NCBI RefSeq assembly: GCF_002332255.1
Contig: NZ_NRGW01000001.1
Location: forward strand, 2,852,001 to 2,916,000
Reading direction: 5' to 3'
DNA: 64,000 nt
Source: Halomonas sp. JB37
Lineage (GTDB): Bacteria; Pseudomonadota; Gammaproteobacteria; Pseudomonadales; Halomonadaceae
Shown: positions 35,131 to 43,683 of the stretch, piece after piece
Position numbering within the stretch: position 1 is the first letter of the stretch
Layout of the letters: the number at the start of each line of letters is the position of its first letter
Program-made: the position numbers and the translations under genes
Notes under the pieces: generated by a model
Told to the model about the DNA's origin: nothing
Seen by the model: the letters and a program-made list of their open reading frames with translations, nothing else
Databases searched by the model: none

Positions 35131-36549
35131 TTAACGCTCAAACAAATAGCGCTGCACATTGTGGTAACAAACCGCACGAACCATCTCACCCACGCGATCT
35201 ATATCATTGGGTAACTCACCGCGGGATATTTGAGCGCCCAACATTTGGCAAAAAATACGTCGGAAGTAGTCGTGGCGTGAAAACGAGAGCAGGCTACGCG
35301 AATCCGTCAGCATGCCCACAAAGTGACGCAGCAGGCCAAACTGCATTTGAGTCGTCAGCTGGCGCTCCATCCCATCACGCTGGTCGTTAAACCACCAAGC
35401 GGCGCCAAACTGCACCTTGCCGGGGATACCATCGCCTTGAAAGGAGCCGGCTAGCCCAGCGAGCATTTCGTTATCGCGGGGGTTGAGGTTATAAAGCACG
35501 GTGCGGGGCAGTTGGCGCTCGCTATCAAGCCCATCCAACAGCGCTGCCAAGGGTTCTGCATACGTGATATCGCCAATCGCATCGAAACCACTGTTAGCGC
35601 CTATTTCACGTCGACCACGCCGGCTTAAATCGCGCAAAGCGCCAATATGCAGCTGCATTACCCAGCCTCGACGGGCGTACTCTTTACCAAGCCATAGCAG
35701 TACCGCGGTGGTAAAGCCGTGGGCCTCGTCGTGGCTCAGCTCTTTTCCTCGCATTCTGCTATCGAGTATCCGATCCAGCTCCTGGGCCGAAGGAGGCACA
35801 ACAAACACAGGCTTCTCCAGGCTATGATCCGAAAGGCAGCAACCCAGGCTGGAGAAATGCTCAAGGCGCTGGAACAGGGCCGCCAGCAAGTCATCGAAGC
35901 GCTTTATCGTGACGCCACTGGCGACTTCGAGCGTGGCAAGGTAGTCGACAAAGGTTGGCTGCTCTATTTTGAGTACCGTATCGGCTCGAAAGGTCGGCAA
36001 CATAGTCGGCCCAGTGCTCGCTTGTGCATGGCGTTGGTGGGTTTTCAAGCTGTCGACGGGATCATCGGTGGTACAAATAGTACTCACGTTAAAGCGTTCT
36101 AAAATACCCTGTGCACTCAGCTGTGGGGTTGCTAATCGCTGTTGAGAAAGATGCCAAACTTCCTCAGCTGTCTGGGGTGAAAGCAGCAGATTGTCGATTT
36201 CCAACGGCTTCTGCAGCTCAAGATGCGTCCAGTGATAGAGCGGGTTTCCAAGACAGTCGGGGACTGTTTCCGCCCAGGCTTGAAAGCGTTCGCGGTCACC
36301 GACATCGCCGGTAATTCGCTGTTCAGCAATACCTGCGCAGCGCATGGCACGCCATTTATAATGATCCCCTTTGAGCCATAGCTGGGTTAAATTATCGAAC
36401 TGAATATTATTGGCAATTTCGATAGGATCTAGGTGTGAGTGATAATCGCAAATAGGCATAACAGCGGCGTGTTCATGGTAAAGCCGTCGGGCTGCTTCAT
36501 TTTCCAATAAGAAGTCTTTACCCATAAACTCAACATTATCATTAAACAT
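35131..36549 (-). CDS. uxaC: Glucuronate isomerase (uronate isomerase) UxaC
   Basis: Isomerises D-glucuronate to D-fructuronate and D-galacturonate to D-tagaturonate, the first intracellular step of both branches. The 472-residue product begins MFNDNVEFMGKDFLLENEAA and carries YHEHAAVMPICDYHSHLDP (metal HxH), TTDDPVDSLKTH, FRADTVLKIEQP, LHIGALRD, TVLYNLNPRDNEML, WWFNDQRDGMERQL and TDSRSLLSFSRHDYFRRI, all matching the amidohydrolase-fold uronate isomerase family. AAGGAG sits eight bases before the start. It follows the third TRAP transporter by 39 bases, so import and isomerisation are probably co-expressed. Confidence 0.95.
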   Translation of the reverse strand: MFNDNVEFMGKDFLLENEAARRLYHEHAAVMPICDYHSHLDPIEIANNIQFDNLTQLWLKGDHYKWRAMRCAGIAEQRITGDVGDRERFQAWAETVPDCLGNPLYHWTHLELQKPLEIDNLLLSPQTAEEVWHLSQQRLATPQLSAQGILERFNVSTICTTDDPVDSLKTHQRHAQASTGPTMLPTFRADTVLKIEQPTFVDYLATLEVASGVTIKRFDDLLAALFQRLEHFSSLGCCLSDHSLEKPVFVVPPSAQELDRILDSRMRGKELSHDEAHGFTTAVLLWLGKEYARRGWVMQLHIGALRDLSRRGRREIGANSGFDAIGDITYAEPLAALLDGLDSERQLPRTVLYNLNPRDNEMLAGLAGSFQGDGIPGKVQFGAAWWFNDQRDGMERQLTTQMQFGLLRHFVGMLTDSRSLLSFSRHDYFRRIFCQMLGAQISRGELPNDIDRVGEMVRAVCYHNVQRYLFER

Positions 36550-36588
36550 TATTTTTTCTCCTTTATTATGTAAGTGTCACAGGCAGTT

Positions 36589-37878
36589 TTAACCCAGCAG
36601 TAAATTGGGTAAAAACAACACAACACTGGGGAAAAATATAATGCCCAGCACTACCGCAAACACCGCTAAAGCAAAGGGCAACAGCTCACGACTGTAGTCA
36701 TAAAAAGAGCAACGTAAGATGCCACACACCGTATACATGGAAATACCCACGGGAGGTGTCATGCCTCCAAAGGTAACCAGCGTCATCATTAGTAGCCCAA
36801 AATGCACAGGATCAACACCTGCGGCTTTAATAACAGGCACTAAAATAGGTGTTAACAACATTACAACAACCGTAGCTTCTAATAACATGCCTAGAAAAAT
36901 AAGTAGCACAGCCAAGGTAAGTAGTAACGTTATTTGACTAGAGAATACGCCTAGCGTTAGCTCAGCGATTGTTTGTGGCACTCTTTCAAATGAGACAACA
37001 TAGCCGATGATGCCGGAAAACATAATAATCAGCATAATCATACCAATATCTCTAACGCTGGCACGCATAGCGTTAAGGATTTCTTTAAACCCCATTTCCC
37101 GATGTATAACGCAGCCGATCAATAGTGCATAAGCCACTGCGAACGCGCCCGCCTCTGAAGGTGTAAACAGGCCATAGCGAATACCTACTAATAACCATAC
37201 CGGGAAAAGAATTGCCCAAATACTGCTACGCAGGGCCTTTAAAACCTCGCGACCAGTGGGAAGGTTCTCCCTTACTGGAAGGTACCCCCGCCGCTTGGAC
37301 ATGATGTAAGTAGTCACCATCAGCGCCACCATTAGCAGGAAGCCCGGCACAAGTCCTGCAATAAACAAACGGCCAATGGAAACTTCACCCAGGTAGCCAT
37401 ACAGAATCAATCCAATACTAGGCGGTATGGTCGCGGTAATTAACCCTCCTACAGAGAGCACAGCACCTGTAAAGCCGGGCGAATATCCACCTTTAATCAT
37501 ACTTTTACCTAGCACACGAGATTGCATAGCGGCATCCGCCACGGCTGAACCCGACACACCGCCCATCAAGGTGCTCAACACGATACTAGCCTGGGCTAAA
37601 CCACCGCTCATCCATCCCGCCAGCAAGGTAGAAAGATGAACCAAGCGGGGGGTAATACCACTGGCGTTCATCAGGTGGCCAATGAAGATAAATAGCGGGA
37701 CGGCTAGCAGAGGAAATGATTGCGTTGATGAGACTATTCGCTGCACCGCGATACTCGTAGGTAAAAAGGTGTCCGGCAGGAGAAAGTAAGAAAAACCAGC
37801 AATACCAATGGCAAAAGCAACGGGCATGCCAATGGCCATGAGAAGCAAGCCGAAACTCAGCAGTAAAACAGCTGTCAT
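36589..37878 (-). CDS. TRAP transporter large permease subunit (DctM family), uxaC group
   Basis: A 429-residue multi-span permease: LLAVPLFIFIGHLMNASGITPRLV, GGVSGSAVADAAMQSRVLGKSM, TATIPPSIGLILYGYLGEVSIG, FTPSEAGAFAVAYALLIGCVIH and FGGMTPPVGISMYTVCGILRC are present. The start overlaps the stop of the small permease by four bases. This is the third distinct TRAP system in the locus, and its adjacency to uxaC suggests glucuronate or galacturonate uptake. Base composition is somewhat more AT-rich than in the first two TRAP gene sets, hinting at a different origin. Confidence 0.92.
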   Translation of the reverse strand: MTAVLLLSFGLLLMAIGMPVAFAIGIAGFSYFLLPDTFLPTSIAVQRIVSSTQSFPLLAVPLFIFIGHLMNASGITPRLVHLSTLLAGWMSGGLAQASIVLSTLMGGVSGSAVADAAMQSRVLGKSMIKGGYSPGFTGAVLSVGGLITATIPPSIGLILYGYLGEVSIGRLFIAGLVPGFLLMVALMVTTYIMSKRRGYLPVRENLPTGREVLKALRSSIWAILFPVWLLVGIRYGLFTPSEAGAFAVAYALLIGCVIHREMGFKEILNAMRASVRDIGMIMLIIMFSGIIGYVVSFERVPQTIAELTLGVFSSQITLLLTLAVLLIFLGMLLEATVVVMLLTPILVPVIKAAGVDPVHFGLLMMTLVTFGGMTPPVGISMYTVCGILRCSFYDYSRELLPFALAVFAVVLGIIFFPSVVLFLPNLLLG

Positions 37879-38369
37879 AGCGCTTCCTCCACAATCTCAT
37901 CATCGTCAGTAACCAAACTACCGATGATTCCGTTTGCGACAACACGACGTATGAGAGTTAGCAACATTAATGAAGCACCGACAGGCAACGCTAGCGTGAT
38001 ATAACCGTAGCTCAGTCCAGCTACCCCCATAGGCCGCTGCCAATTTGAGGAGGCTAAAGCAAAGCCATACCATATGAGAAGAGCGAGAAAGAGCGCCATC
38101 ATCGCAAGGCAAAGGCTCGTGACTATCCATTGCAGTTTGGCTGGCATTCGCACCACAAATGCATCGATTCGCACCTGCCCACCCCTCCGCAACGTAATAT
38201 CGGCGCCTAATACCGCGGTCCAGATAAATAGAAATTGAGCCAACTCAGCCCCCCCGGCAAAGGGTTGCCCAATGGCTCTAGCCGTTGCACTTACTAACAT
38301 GGAAAGAGACGTACCACCGAGTAGCGTAATGGCTAGCCACTCCTCACCTTTATCGTACCAATACCACAT
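37875..38369 (-). CDS. TRAP transporter small permease subunit (DctQ family), uxaC group
   Basis: A 164-residue protein beginning MWYWYDKGEEWLAITLLGG with four hydrophobic segments (near LGGTSLSMLVSATARAIG, AELAQFLFIWTAVLGADITL, IVTSLCLAMMALFLALLIW and GYITLALPVGASLMLLTLI). RRGGQVRIDAFVVRMPAKLQ is the usual loop between helices two and three. GAGGAATG precedes the start. It overlaps the large permease gene by four bases and follows the binding-protein gene after 92 bases containing a small hairpin. Confidence 0.88.
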   Translation of the reverse strand: MWYWYDKGEEWLAITLLGGTSLSMLVSATARAIGQPFAGGAELAQFLFIWTAVLGADITLRRGGQVRIDAFVVRMPAKLQWIVTSLCLAMMALFLALLIWYGFALASSNWQRPMGVAGLSYGYITLALPVGASLMLLTLIRRVVANGIIGSLVTDDDEIVEEAL

Positions 38370-38381
38370 ACAGCATTCCTC

Positions 38382-38393
38382 GCCCCACGGGGC
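38382..38393. promoter_or_regulatory. Small hairpin between dctP and dctQ (third TRAP)
   Basis: GCCCCACGGGGC forms a 4-bp GC stem with a CACG loop in the gap after the binding-protein stop. It is weaker than the two equivalents in the other TRAP operons but occupies the same position. Confidence 0.45.
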
Positions 38394-38461
38394 ATGCGGA
38401 TTGTTAAAAACTAGCGAAAAGGAAGTACCCCCACCTTAAAACAGATGGGAGTTGGTGCTGA

Positions 38462-39421
38462 TTACTCCTCAGTAAGCAGTTGATCACGGTATTGGTCATA
38501 ACCTAGCGTCTGATAGACGTTACCAACGCGCTCGCGAAAAACGTCGAGATCAACTTCATTAAAGGTTACGCCTGCGGCTTCCATTCGCTCGCGGACGCCT
38601 TCTTGCTCATCGGCCGTCGCCTGACTCGCTATTTCTCCGGCTTTTAATAATTCCTCATCAAGAATGATGCGTAACTCTTCAGGCAAGGACTGATACCATT
38701 GCTCAGAGGTGGCAATACCTGTCATTAAGTGAATATGATTCGTCAATGCTATATGGGTAATTACCTCGTGAAGATTTTGCCCTTCAGCACCTGTAAGCTG
38801 CGCCTCTGCACCATCGATGGAGCCTAGCTGTAGAGCAGAGTAAACCTCCGACCATGGCAATGGGGTAGCAGTAGCACCCATGGCTTCAATGGTGTTAACC
38901 CATACAGGCGAGTTAATGGTGCGCACACGCACTCCCCGTAAGTCATCGGGTGTATTAACTTCATTCTGGGTCAGCATCTGCCGAGTGCCCTGAAACCAGT
39001 TATAATTAAGCAGTCGCAAACCACTTGAGTCAGCCAAGCTCTCCACCCAATCTAGATAAAGTGGTGAGCTCGTAATTTGATGATAATCACGATAGTCTTC
39101 AACTAAGTAAGGGGCGCTTAAAATCCCCAATTCTGGTTGGTACTCCGATAAGCGCCCAGCATCAATAAGGATCGCAATATTGGCACCACTACGAATTTGC
39201 TCTACCACATCTTCATCTGAGCCAAGCTGACTATTAGGAAAAAGCTGAATCGTTAGCTCTCCTTCAGAACGCTCCTCAATTACTTGCTGAGCATCCACTA
39301 TTGCCTGAGCGATAGGATCTTGCGGGTTTAGCGCTATTGAAATATTCAGCTGGTAAGCGGCGTGTGCTGAATTACTAACGACTAGCAGTGCAATAGCGGG
39401 AAGTAATTTTTTAAGCTTCAT
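38462..39421 (-). CDS. TRAP transporter substrate-binding protein (DctP family), uxaC group
   Basis: A 319-residue periplasmic receptor with leader MKLKKLLPAIALLVVSNSAH and mature start AYQLNISIALNPQDP. The ligand-arginine segment is GVRVRTINSPVWVNTIEAMG, then ATPLPWSEVYSALQLGSIDGAEAQ. TAGGAG precedes the ATG. It is the first gene after gntR and probably the first of an eleven-gene minus-strand unit ending at the terminator 27067-27106. A hexuronate ligand is inferred from the uxaC neighbour. Confidence 0.92.
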   Translation of the reverse strand: MKLKKLLPAIALLVVSNSAHAAYQLNISIALNPQDPIAQAIVDAQQVIEERSEGELTIQLFPNSQLGSDEDVVEQIRSGANIAILIDAGRLSEYQPELGILSAPYLVEDYRDYHQITSSPLYLDWVESLADSSGLRLLNYNWFQGTRQMLTQNEVNTPDDLRGVRVRTINSPVWVNTIEAMGATATPLPWSEVYSALQLGSIDGAEAQLTGAEGQNLHEVITHIALTNHIHLMTGIATSEQWYQSLPEELRIILDEELLKAGEIASQATADEQEGVRERMEAAGVTFNEVDLDVFRERVGNVYQTLGYDQYRDQLLTEE

Positions 39422-39463
39422 CTTCTGCTCCTAAGGGTCTTCATTTATTGTTGGTGTTTCACT

Positions 39464-39498
39464 AATTTATTAATACAGCTAGCTGTGTTTAATAAATT
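39464..39498. promoter_or_regulatory. Long AT-rich inverted repeat upstream of third dctP
   Basis: AATTTATTAATACAGCT and AGCTGTGTTTAATAAATT form an inverted repeat about the central AGCTAGCT with one single-base insertion. It lies between the gntR stop and the dctP start, so it may be an operator for the uxaC-uxu unit or a terminator for gntR. No T-run follows on the minus strand, which favours an operator role. Confidence 0.45.
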
Positions 39499-39525
39499 CG
39501 AATTAGTAATTTTTAATTATTCATT

Positions 39526-40257
39526 TTAAATGGCCAGAGCTGGAGTAACCAACTCTAACTCTTCAAACATCTCAGGAAAACGATGCTCCAGCTCAGGTAG
39601 CGAGTTAAGTATTTCATGCTGATGAATACTCATAGCCTTCGCTGCCGCGTTGGTATCTGCATCAGCTATTGCATCGACAATAGCCTGATGCTGATCAGCC
39701 AATTTAGCGATGGGTGTAGAGTCAGGAATACTCAAATAGCGGACCCTGTCTAGCTGTGCCTTCACGTCTTCGATCACCTTCCAGGCCATGACTTGGCCTG
39801 TCGAAAATGCCAACGTGCGATGGAACATCTCATCAAGAAGGAAAAAACGGTCATGATCTTTGCGTTCTATACAGCTGCGCTGACGGACGATGAGTTCGTT
39901 AAGCTCCATTAAAACACTGGATGAAAGGGTGCATTTGGCGGCCTTTAAAGCAATGGCTACCTCCAGAGACTCTCGAACAAAGCGCGCTTCTAACACCGCT
40001 CGCTGCGATATCTTAACCACGTAGGTGCCGCGCTGAGGCTTCACTTCCACCAAGCCAGCCTCAGACAGCCTTATAAAGGCTTCCCGCACTGGCTGGCGGC
40101 TGACAGAGAACGTGTCAGCGATTTCTTTTTCCGACAGCGCTTGGCCAGGGGCCAGCACCATTTGAATGATCGACTGCCTTAATACTTGAAATAGCCGCTG
40201 GCGAACTGAATCGCTGTCACGGGTTTCCTGCCATAGCGTTTGTAATGTCGTCTGCAT
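39526..40257 (-). CDS. GntR family regulator, FCD subfamily, upstream of uxaC-uxu unit
   Basis: A 243-residue regulator. The winged HTH spans about residues 16-80 (VRQRLFQVLRQSIIQMVL, EKEIADTFSVSRQPVREAFI, LVEVKPQRGTYVVKIS) and the FCD domain shows ARFVRESLEVAIALKA, FFLLDEMFHRTLAFSTG and ADQHQAIVDAIADADTNAAAKAMSIHQHEIL. I start at the ATG at 40257; a much longer in-frame reading to 40848 runs opposite the BKACE gene and is an artefact. It is co-directional with the eleven-gene uronate unit and divergent from the carnitine operon; control of the uronate genes is more likely, by analogy with UxuR/ExuR-type proteins. Confidence 0.87.
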   Translation of the reverse strand: MQTTLQTLWQETRDSDSVRQRLFQVLRQSIIQMVLAPGQALSEKEIADTFSVSRQPVREAFIRLSEAGLVEVKPQRGTYVVKISQRAVLEARFVRESLEVAIALKAAKCTLSSSVLMELNELIVRQRSCIERKDHDRFFLLDEMFHRTLAFSTGQVMAWKVIEDVKAQLDRVRYLSIPDSTPIAKLADQHQAIVDAIADADTNAAAKAMSIHQHEILNSLPELEHRFPEMFEELELVTPALAI

Positions 40258-40313
40258 AAACCTGAATCCGGATATGAAAGCTTGCCGGCCGTGGCGGCAC
40301 CTTCTGACATGAC

Positions 40314-40329
40314 TAGTATGGTAGTATGG
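40314..40329. repeat. Direct repeat in gntR/BKACE divergent promoter
   Basis: TAGTATGG occurs twice in tandem. It lies 57 bases upstream of gntR and about 180 bases upstream of the BKACE gene; it could be a regulator site, but no palindrome is present. Confidence 0.4.
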
Positions 40330-40506
40330 ATGAGATAGAGAAAGCCCCCACCGCTTATACTTTAGTCGCTCGACACTAGCGTAGCGCGCTGTCTTTTTCT
40401 GACCAAGCTGCACGTTATGTATATTGAACGGCGCTTTACGACAACTTTTTTGCTGCTCACGACGACACACTAGTAGGCGAACAAACTGCTTATTAGAGAG
40501 CACGCT

Positions 40507-41400
40507 ATGAATCGCAATGTCATCCTTACCTGTGCCGTCACTGGCGCAGGTGATACCACCGCTAAAAATCCCAATGTTCCCATTACGCCCAAGGCCATCG
40601 CAGCCTCTTGTATTGAGGCTGCCCATGCTGGGGCCAGCATCGCGCACATCCACGTTCGCGATTTGGAAACCGGCGGCATTAGCCACTCTACAGAGCAGTT
40701 TCGTGAAGTGATGGAGCGCGTACGCGAGGCCGATGTGGATATCGTCATGAACATCACAGCGGGCGGTGGCGGTGACTGGATACCGGATGTGCAAGACCCC
40801 TCTCGCGGCGGCCCGGGCACTGATATTCAAACACCGGCAGAACGCCATGCACCGGTGGGCGAGCTACTTCCTGAGCTTTGTACCCTAGACTGCGGCAGCC
40901 TCAACTTTGGCGACATGGTGTACGTAAACCCTGCCGATTGGCTGCGTGAACATGCTCGTCTCGTTCAAGCCGCTGGCGTTAAGCCGGAACTAGAATGCTT
41001 TGACCTAGGCCACGTCTGGTTTGCCCGCCAGCTTCAGCAAGAAGGCTTGATCGACGGCGATCCGCTTTACCAGCTCTGCTTGGGCATTCCTTGGGGCGCC
41101 GAAGCGGACACCGAAACCATGTTAACGATGCGCAACAAACTTCCGGAAAACGCTAACTGGGCAGCTTTTGGTATAGGCCGCCATCAAATGCCGATGGTTG
41201 CTCAAGCGGTGCTGCTGGGTGGCCACGCACGGGTTGGCTTGGAAGATAACCTGTTTTTGGAAAAAGGCGTGCTGGCCAATAACGGCCAACTGGTCGAGAA
41301 AGCCGCGACCATCATTGAGAATCTTGGCGCTCGGGTGATGACGCCTGCTGAAACCCGCGCCCATCTTAAATTACGTGACCCTGCCGGAGGTGGCCTATGA
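40507..41400 (+). CDS. Beta-keto acid cleavage enzyme (BKACE, DUF849), 3-dehydrocarnitine cleavage
   Basis: A 297-residue zinc-dependent enzyme that condenses 3-dehydrocarnitine with acetyl-CoA, releasing betainyl-CoA and acetoacetate. The TIM-barrel family is recognised from NVILTCAVTGAGDT, the metal pair in AHIHVRD (His47, His49), IVMNITAGGGGDW, CTLDCGSLNFGD, GVKPELECFDLGH, WAAFGIGRHQMPM and ARVGLEDNLF. The BKACE family accepts several beta-keto acids; the carnitine assignment comes from the next genes (carnitine dehydrogenase, betainyl-CoA-type thioesterase). It ends four bases inside the dehydrogenase gene. Confidence 0.88.
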   Translation: MNRNVILTCAVTGAGDTTAKNPNVPITPKAIAASCIEAAHAGASIAHIHVRDLETGGISHSTEQFREVMERVREADVDIVMNITAGGGGDWIPDVQDPSRGGPGTDIQTPAERHAPVGELLPELCTLDCGSLNFGDMVYVNPADWLREHARLVQAAGVKPELECFDLGHVWFARQLQQEGLIDGDPLYQLCLGIPWGAEADTETMLTMRNKLPENANWAAFGIGRHQMPMVAQAVLLGGHARVGLEDNLFLEKGVLANNGQLVEKAATIIENLGARVMTPAETRAHLKLRDPAGGGL

Positions 41401-42350
41401 ATCGCTTAGCCATTATCGGTACCGGCGTGATTGGCAACGGCTGGATTGCCCGCGCCCTCGCACAGGGTTGGAATGTGGTTGCCTTTGATCCTGATCCGAA
41501 CGCGCCAGCGCGCACCCAAGCGTTTATTGACAACGCTTGGCCCTCGCTAACACAGCTTGGCCTGGCACCCAACGCCAGCCCGGAGCGACTGACGTTTGCA
41601 GCGACGATTGAAGAGGCAGTTAACGGCGCGGACCTGATTCAGGAAAACGTTCCTGAGCGACTAGAGCTTAAGCAAGAAATTCTGGCCGCCATTGACGCCG
41701 CCGCAGCAGCCGACGTCATTATTGGCTCGTCCACCTCTGGCTTCAAACCTACCGACCTGCAGCAAAACTGCCAGCAAGCGCCGGGGCGTGTCATCGTCGC
41801 CCACCCCTTCAACCCGGTATATTTATTGCCGCTGGTTGAGCTTGTCGGGGGCGAAGCCACACAGCCCGCGCAGATTGCTAGCGCCCAAGCGCTTTATCAG
41901 TCGCTCGCCATGCGACCACTGGTGGTTCGTCGTGAAATTGAGGGCCACATCGCCGACCGTTTAATGGAAGCGCTGTGGCGCGAAGCCTTACACTTAGTCA
42001 ACGATGGTGTGGCCACCACTGAAGAAATCGATGCCGCCGTGGTTTATGGCTGTGGTCTGCGCTGGCCGCTGATGGGCACGTTCCTCACTTTCCACTTAGC
42101 CGGTGGCGAGCCTGGCATGCGCCATATGCTGGAACAATTCGGCCCCGCGCTAAAACTCCCCTGGACCAAACTGGAGGCCCCAGAACTCACCGATGAGCTA
42201 ATCGACAAAGTGGTCGAGGGCTGTGAGCACCAAGCCGCCGGGCGCTCAGTAGCCACGCTGGACCGGCGTCGGGATGACTTTTTAGTCGAACTGTTGGAGG
42301 TAGTGCAAAAATACTGGCCGGAAGCCGAAGGGCTAAAGGGACGCATTTAA
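41397..42350 (+). CDS. lcdH: L-carnitine 3-dehydrogenase
   Basis: NAD-dependent oxidation of L-carnitine to 3-dehydrocarnitine. The 317-residue sequence is of the 3-hydroxyacyl-CoA dehydrogenase type: N-terminal Rossmann motif IIGTGVIGNGWIARALAQG, the DLIQENVPERLELKQEIL and GSSTSGFKPTDL segments, the AHPFNPVYLLPLVELVGG motif with the catalytic histidine, and a helical C-terminal domain with YGCGLRWPLMGTFLTFHLAGG. It overlaps its neighbours on both sides (ATGA upstream, TAATG-type downstream), so BKACE, dehydrogenase and thioesterase form a tight operon. Confidence 0.9.
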   Translation: MNRLAIIGTGVIGNGWIARALAQGWNVVAFDPDPNAPARTQAFIDNAWPSLTQLGLAPNASPERLTFAATIEEAVNGADLIQENVPERLELKQEILAAIDAAAAADVIIGSSTSGFKPTDLQQNCQQAPGRVIVAHPFNPVYLLPLVELVGGEATQPAQIASAQALYQSLAMRPLVVRREIEGHIADRLMEALWREALHLVNDGVATTEEIDAAVVYGCGLRWPLMGTFLTFHLAGGEPGMRHMLEQFGPALKLPWTKLEAPELTDELIDKVVEGCEHQAAGRSVATLDRRRDDFLVELLEVVQKYWPEAEGLKGRI

Positions 42351-42805
42351 TGATCATCCATGAAACCCACGTCGCACCCGAGTGGGTCGACTACAACGGG
42401 CACATGAACGACGCGGAGTACGCCCGCGTCTTTTCCCAAGCCTGTGAATCGTTGATTGACCACATAGGTTTAGATGAAGCGGGCCGTGAGCACTATGGCT
42501 ATACGATTTATACCCTGGAAACCCACCTGTGTTATCGCCGCGAAGCACAGCAAGGCCAACCGCTCAATATTGACCTAACGTTGCTTGATAGCGATGCAAA
42601 ACGCCTGCACGTGTTTTTCGCCATGTTCGACGATGAAGGCAACCTATTAGCGACCAGCGAACAAATGCTGATGGGCATGGCACAGGACTCTGGGCGACCA
42701 AGCCCGTTTCCCGAAGCAGTCGCACATCTTGTAGCAGCACTGCCACGAGCAAGCAGCGATGCCTGGCCGGAACTTGCTGGCCGCACTATTGGCATTCGAC
42801 GCTAA
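42350..42805 (+). CDS. Hotdog-fold thioesterase (betainyl-CoA thioesterase-like)
   Basis: A 151-residue 4-hydroxybenzoyl-CoA thioesterase-type protein. VAPEWVDYNGHMNDAEYARVF contains the catalytic aspartate near residue 15, and YTIYTLETHLCYRREAQQGQPLNID continues the fold. In carnitine catabolism such an enzyme hydrolyses betainyl-CoA to glycine betaine, a compatible solute useful to a halophile. It begins in the stop codon of the dehydrogenase. Function is inferred from the operon; the fold is clear. Confidence 0.85.
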   Translation: MIIHETHVAPEWVDYNGHMNDAEYARVFSQACESLIDHIGLDEAGREHYGYTIYTLETHLCYRREAQQGQPLNIDLTLLDSDAKRLHVFFAMFDDEGNLLATSEQMLMGMAQDSGRPSPFPEAVAHLVAALPRASSDAWPELAGRTIGIRR

Positions 42806-42834
42806 GGGTTACGACGCTAATAGGGACAGGAAAG

Positions 42835-43656
42835 ATGAACATAGAGGCCTTTATTCAGCACTTTAGCGCAGGACTGGCGGCGATGGATGAGCTGCCCTTG
42901 CCACAAGCGCGCAGCGCCTACGATAAGCTTTGCCGCACGTTCGCCCCACCTGACCCGCTGGGAATGAGAATTGAAAATACCGTTTTGAGCGGCGTTAGCG
43001 TGCGCCGCTTTATTCCCCAGCAGCTAGCACCGGGCTGTGTGCTGTTTATCCATGGCGGCGGATTTACCATCGGCTCAGTGGAGAGCCACCACGGCCCCGC
43101 CGCAAGCCTAGCTCAAGCGCTAGGGCGTGAAGTGGTCAGCGTCAACTATCGGCTGGCGCCAGAGGTAGATTACGCGGCTATGTTGGCAGACTGCCAAACG
43201 ATACTAATGGCCGTTCAACCTATTGCGTTAGTGGGTGACAGCGCTGGCGGGAGGTTAGCTATCGACCTTGCACGTTCACTTATCGAGGCGCCGCCGTTAG
43301 GGTTGATTTACCCGCCGGTTGGCGAACTGTTGCTGGAATATCTCGGTGAAGATGCACCGCTGCTGTCACGTAGTGACGTACTCGGCATTCGAAAATACTG
43401 CCCAGAAATCAATGCACATCAGTTTGATCGACGCCCTCCTAGCACGTGCATTGAAGTATTGACGGTAGCGCACGACCCGCTAACGCTGCCAATGGAAGCT
43501 GCCGTTACTGGCTGGTGTAAAGCGGGGGCTTCAGTTGGCTATCGATGTGCACCGCAAATGGTGCACGCCGCTCTTCACGCCCAATCCCAACTGCCCGCCA
43601 TGGGCGCGGCATGGCAGGACTTTTGCCTTAAACTAAAACAGCGCCTTAATGAATAA
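42835..43656 (+). CDS. Alpha/beta hydrolase (HSL-type esterase), candidate acylcarnitine hydrolase
   Basis: A 273-residue hormone-sensitive-lipase-type hydrolase: oxyanion motif LFIHGGGFTIGS, nucleophile elbow LVGDSAGGRLAI, acid in VLTVAHDPLTLP and histidine in QMVHAALHAQ. No signal peptide is present. Being 29 bases after the thioesterase and before a strong terminator, it belongs to the carnitine operon; hydrolysis of O-acylcarnitines to free carnitine is an attractive role, since short-chain acylcarnitine hydrolases are known in Pseudomonas. Other small esters are equally possible. Confidence 0.8.
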   Translation: MNIEAFIQHFSAGLAAMDELPLPQARSAYDKLCRTFAPPDPLGMRIENTVLSGVSVRRFIPQQLAPGCVLFIHGGGFTIGSVESHHGPAASLAQALGREVVSVNYRLAPEVDYAAMLADCQTILMAVQPIALVGDSAGGRLAIDLARSLIEAPPLGLIYPPVGELLLEYLGEDAPLLSRSDVLGIRKYCPEINAHQFDRRPPSTCIEVLTVAHDPLTLPMEAAVTGWCKAGASVGYRCAPQMVHAALHAQSQLPAMGAAWQDFCLKLKQRLNE

Positions 43657-43667
43657 GGCGCTGTTTT
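43635..43667. terminator. Bidirectional terminator overlapping esterase stop codon
   Basis: AAAACAGCGCCTTA and its complement surround a 5-base loop; the hydrolase stop codon lies in the descending arm. T-runs occur on both exits. It separates the convergent carnitine operon and the binding-protein gene. Confidence 0.9.
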
Positions 43668-43683
43668 AAGAACAACCGATACG

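Noticed and set aside
39526..40848. GntR gene starting at 40848
   Set aside because: The extra 197 codons lie opposite the BKACE gene and show no domain; the HTH begins shortly after the ATG at 40257.
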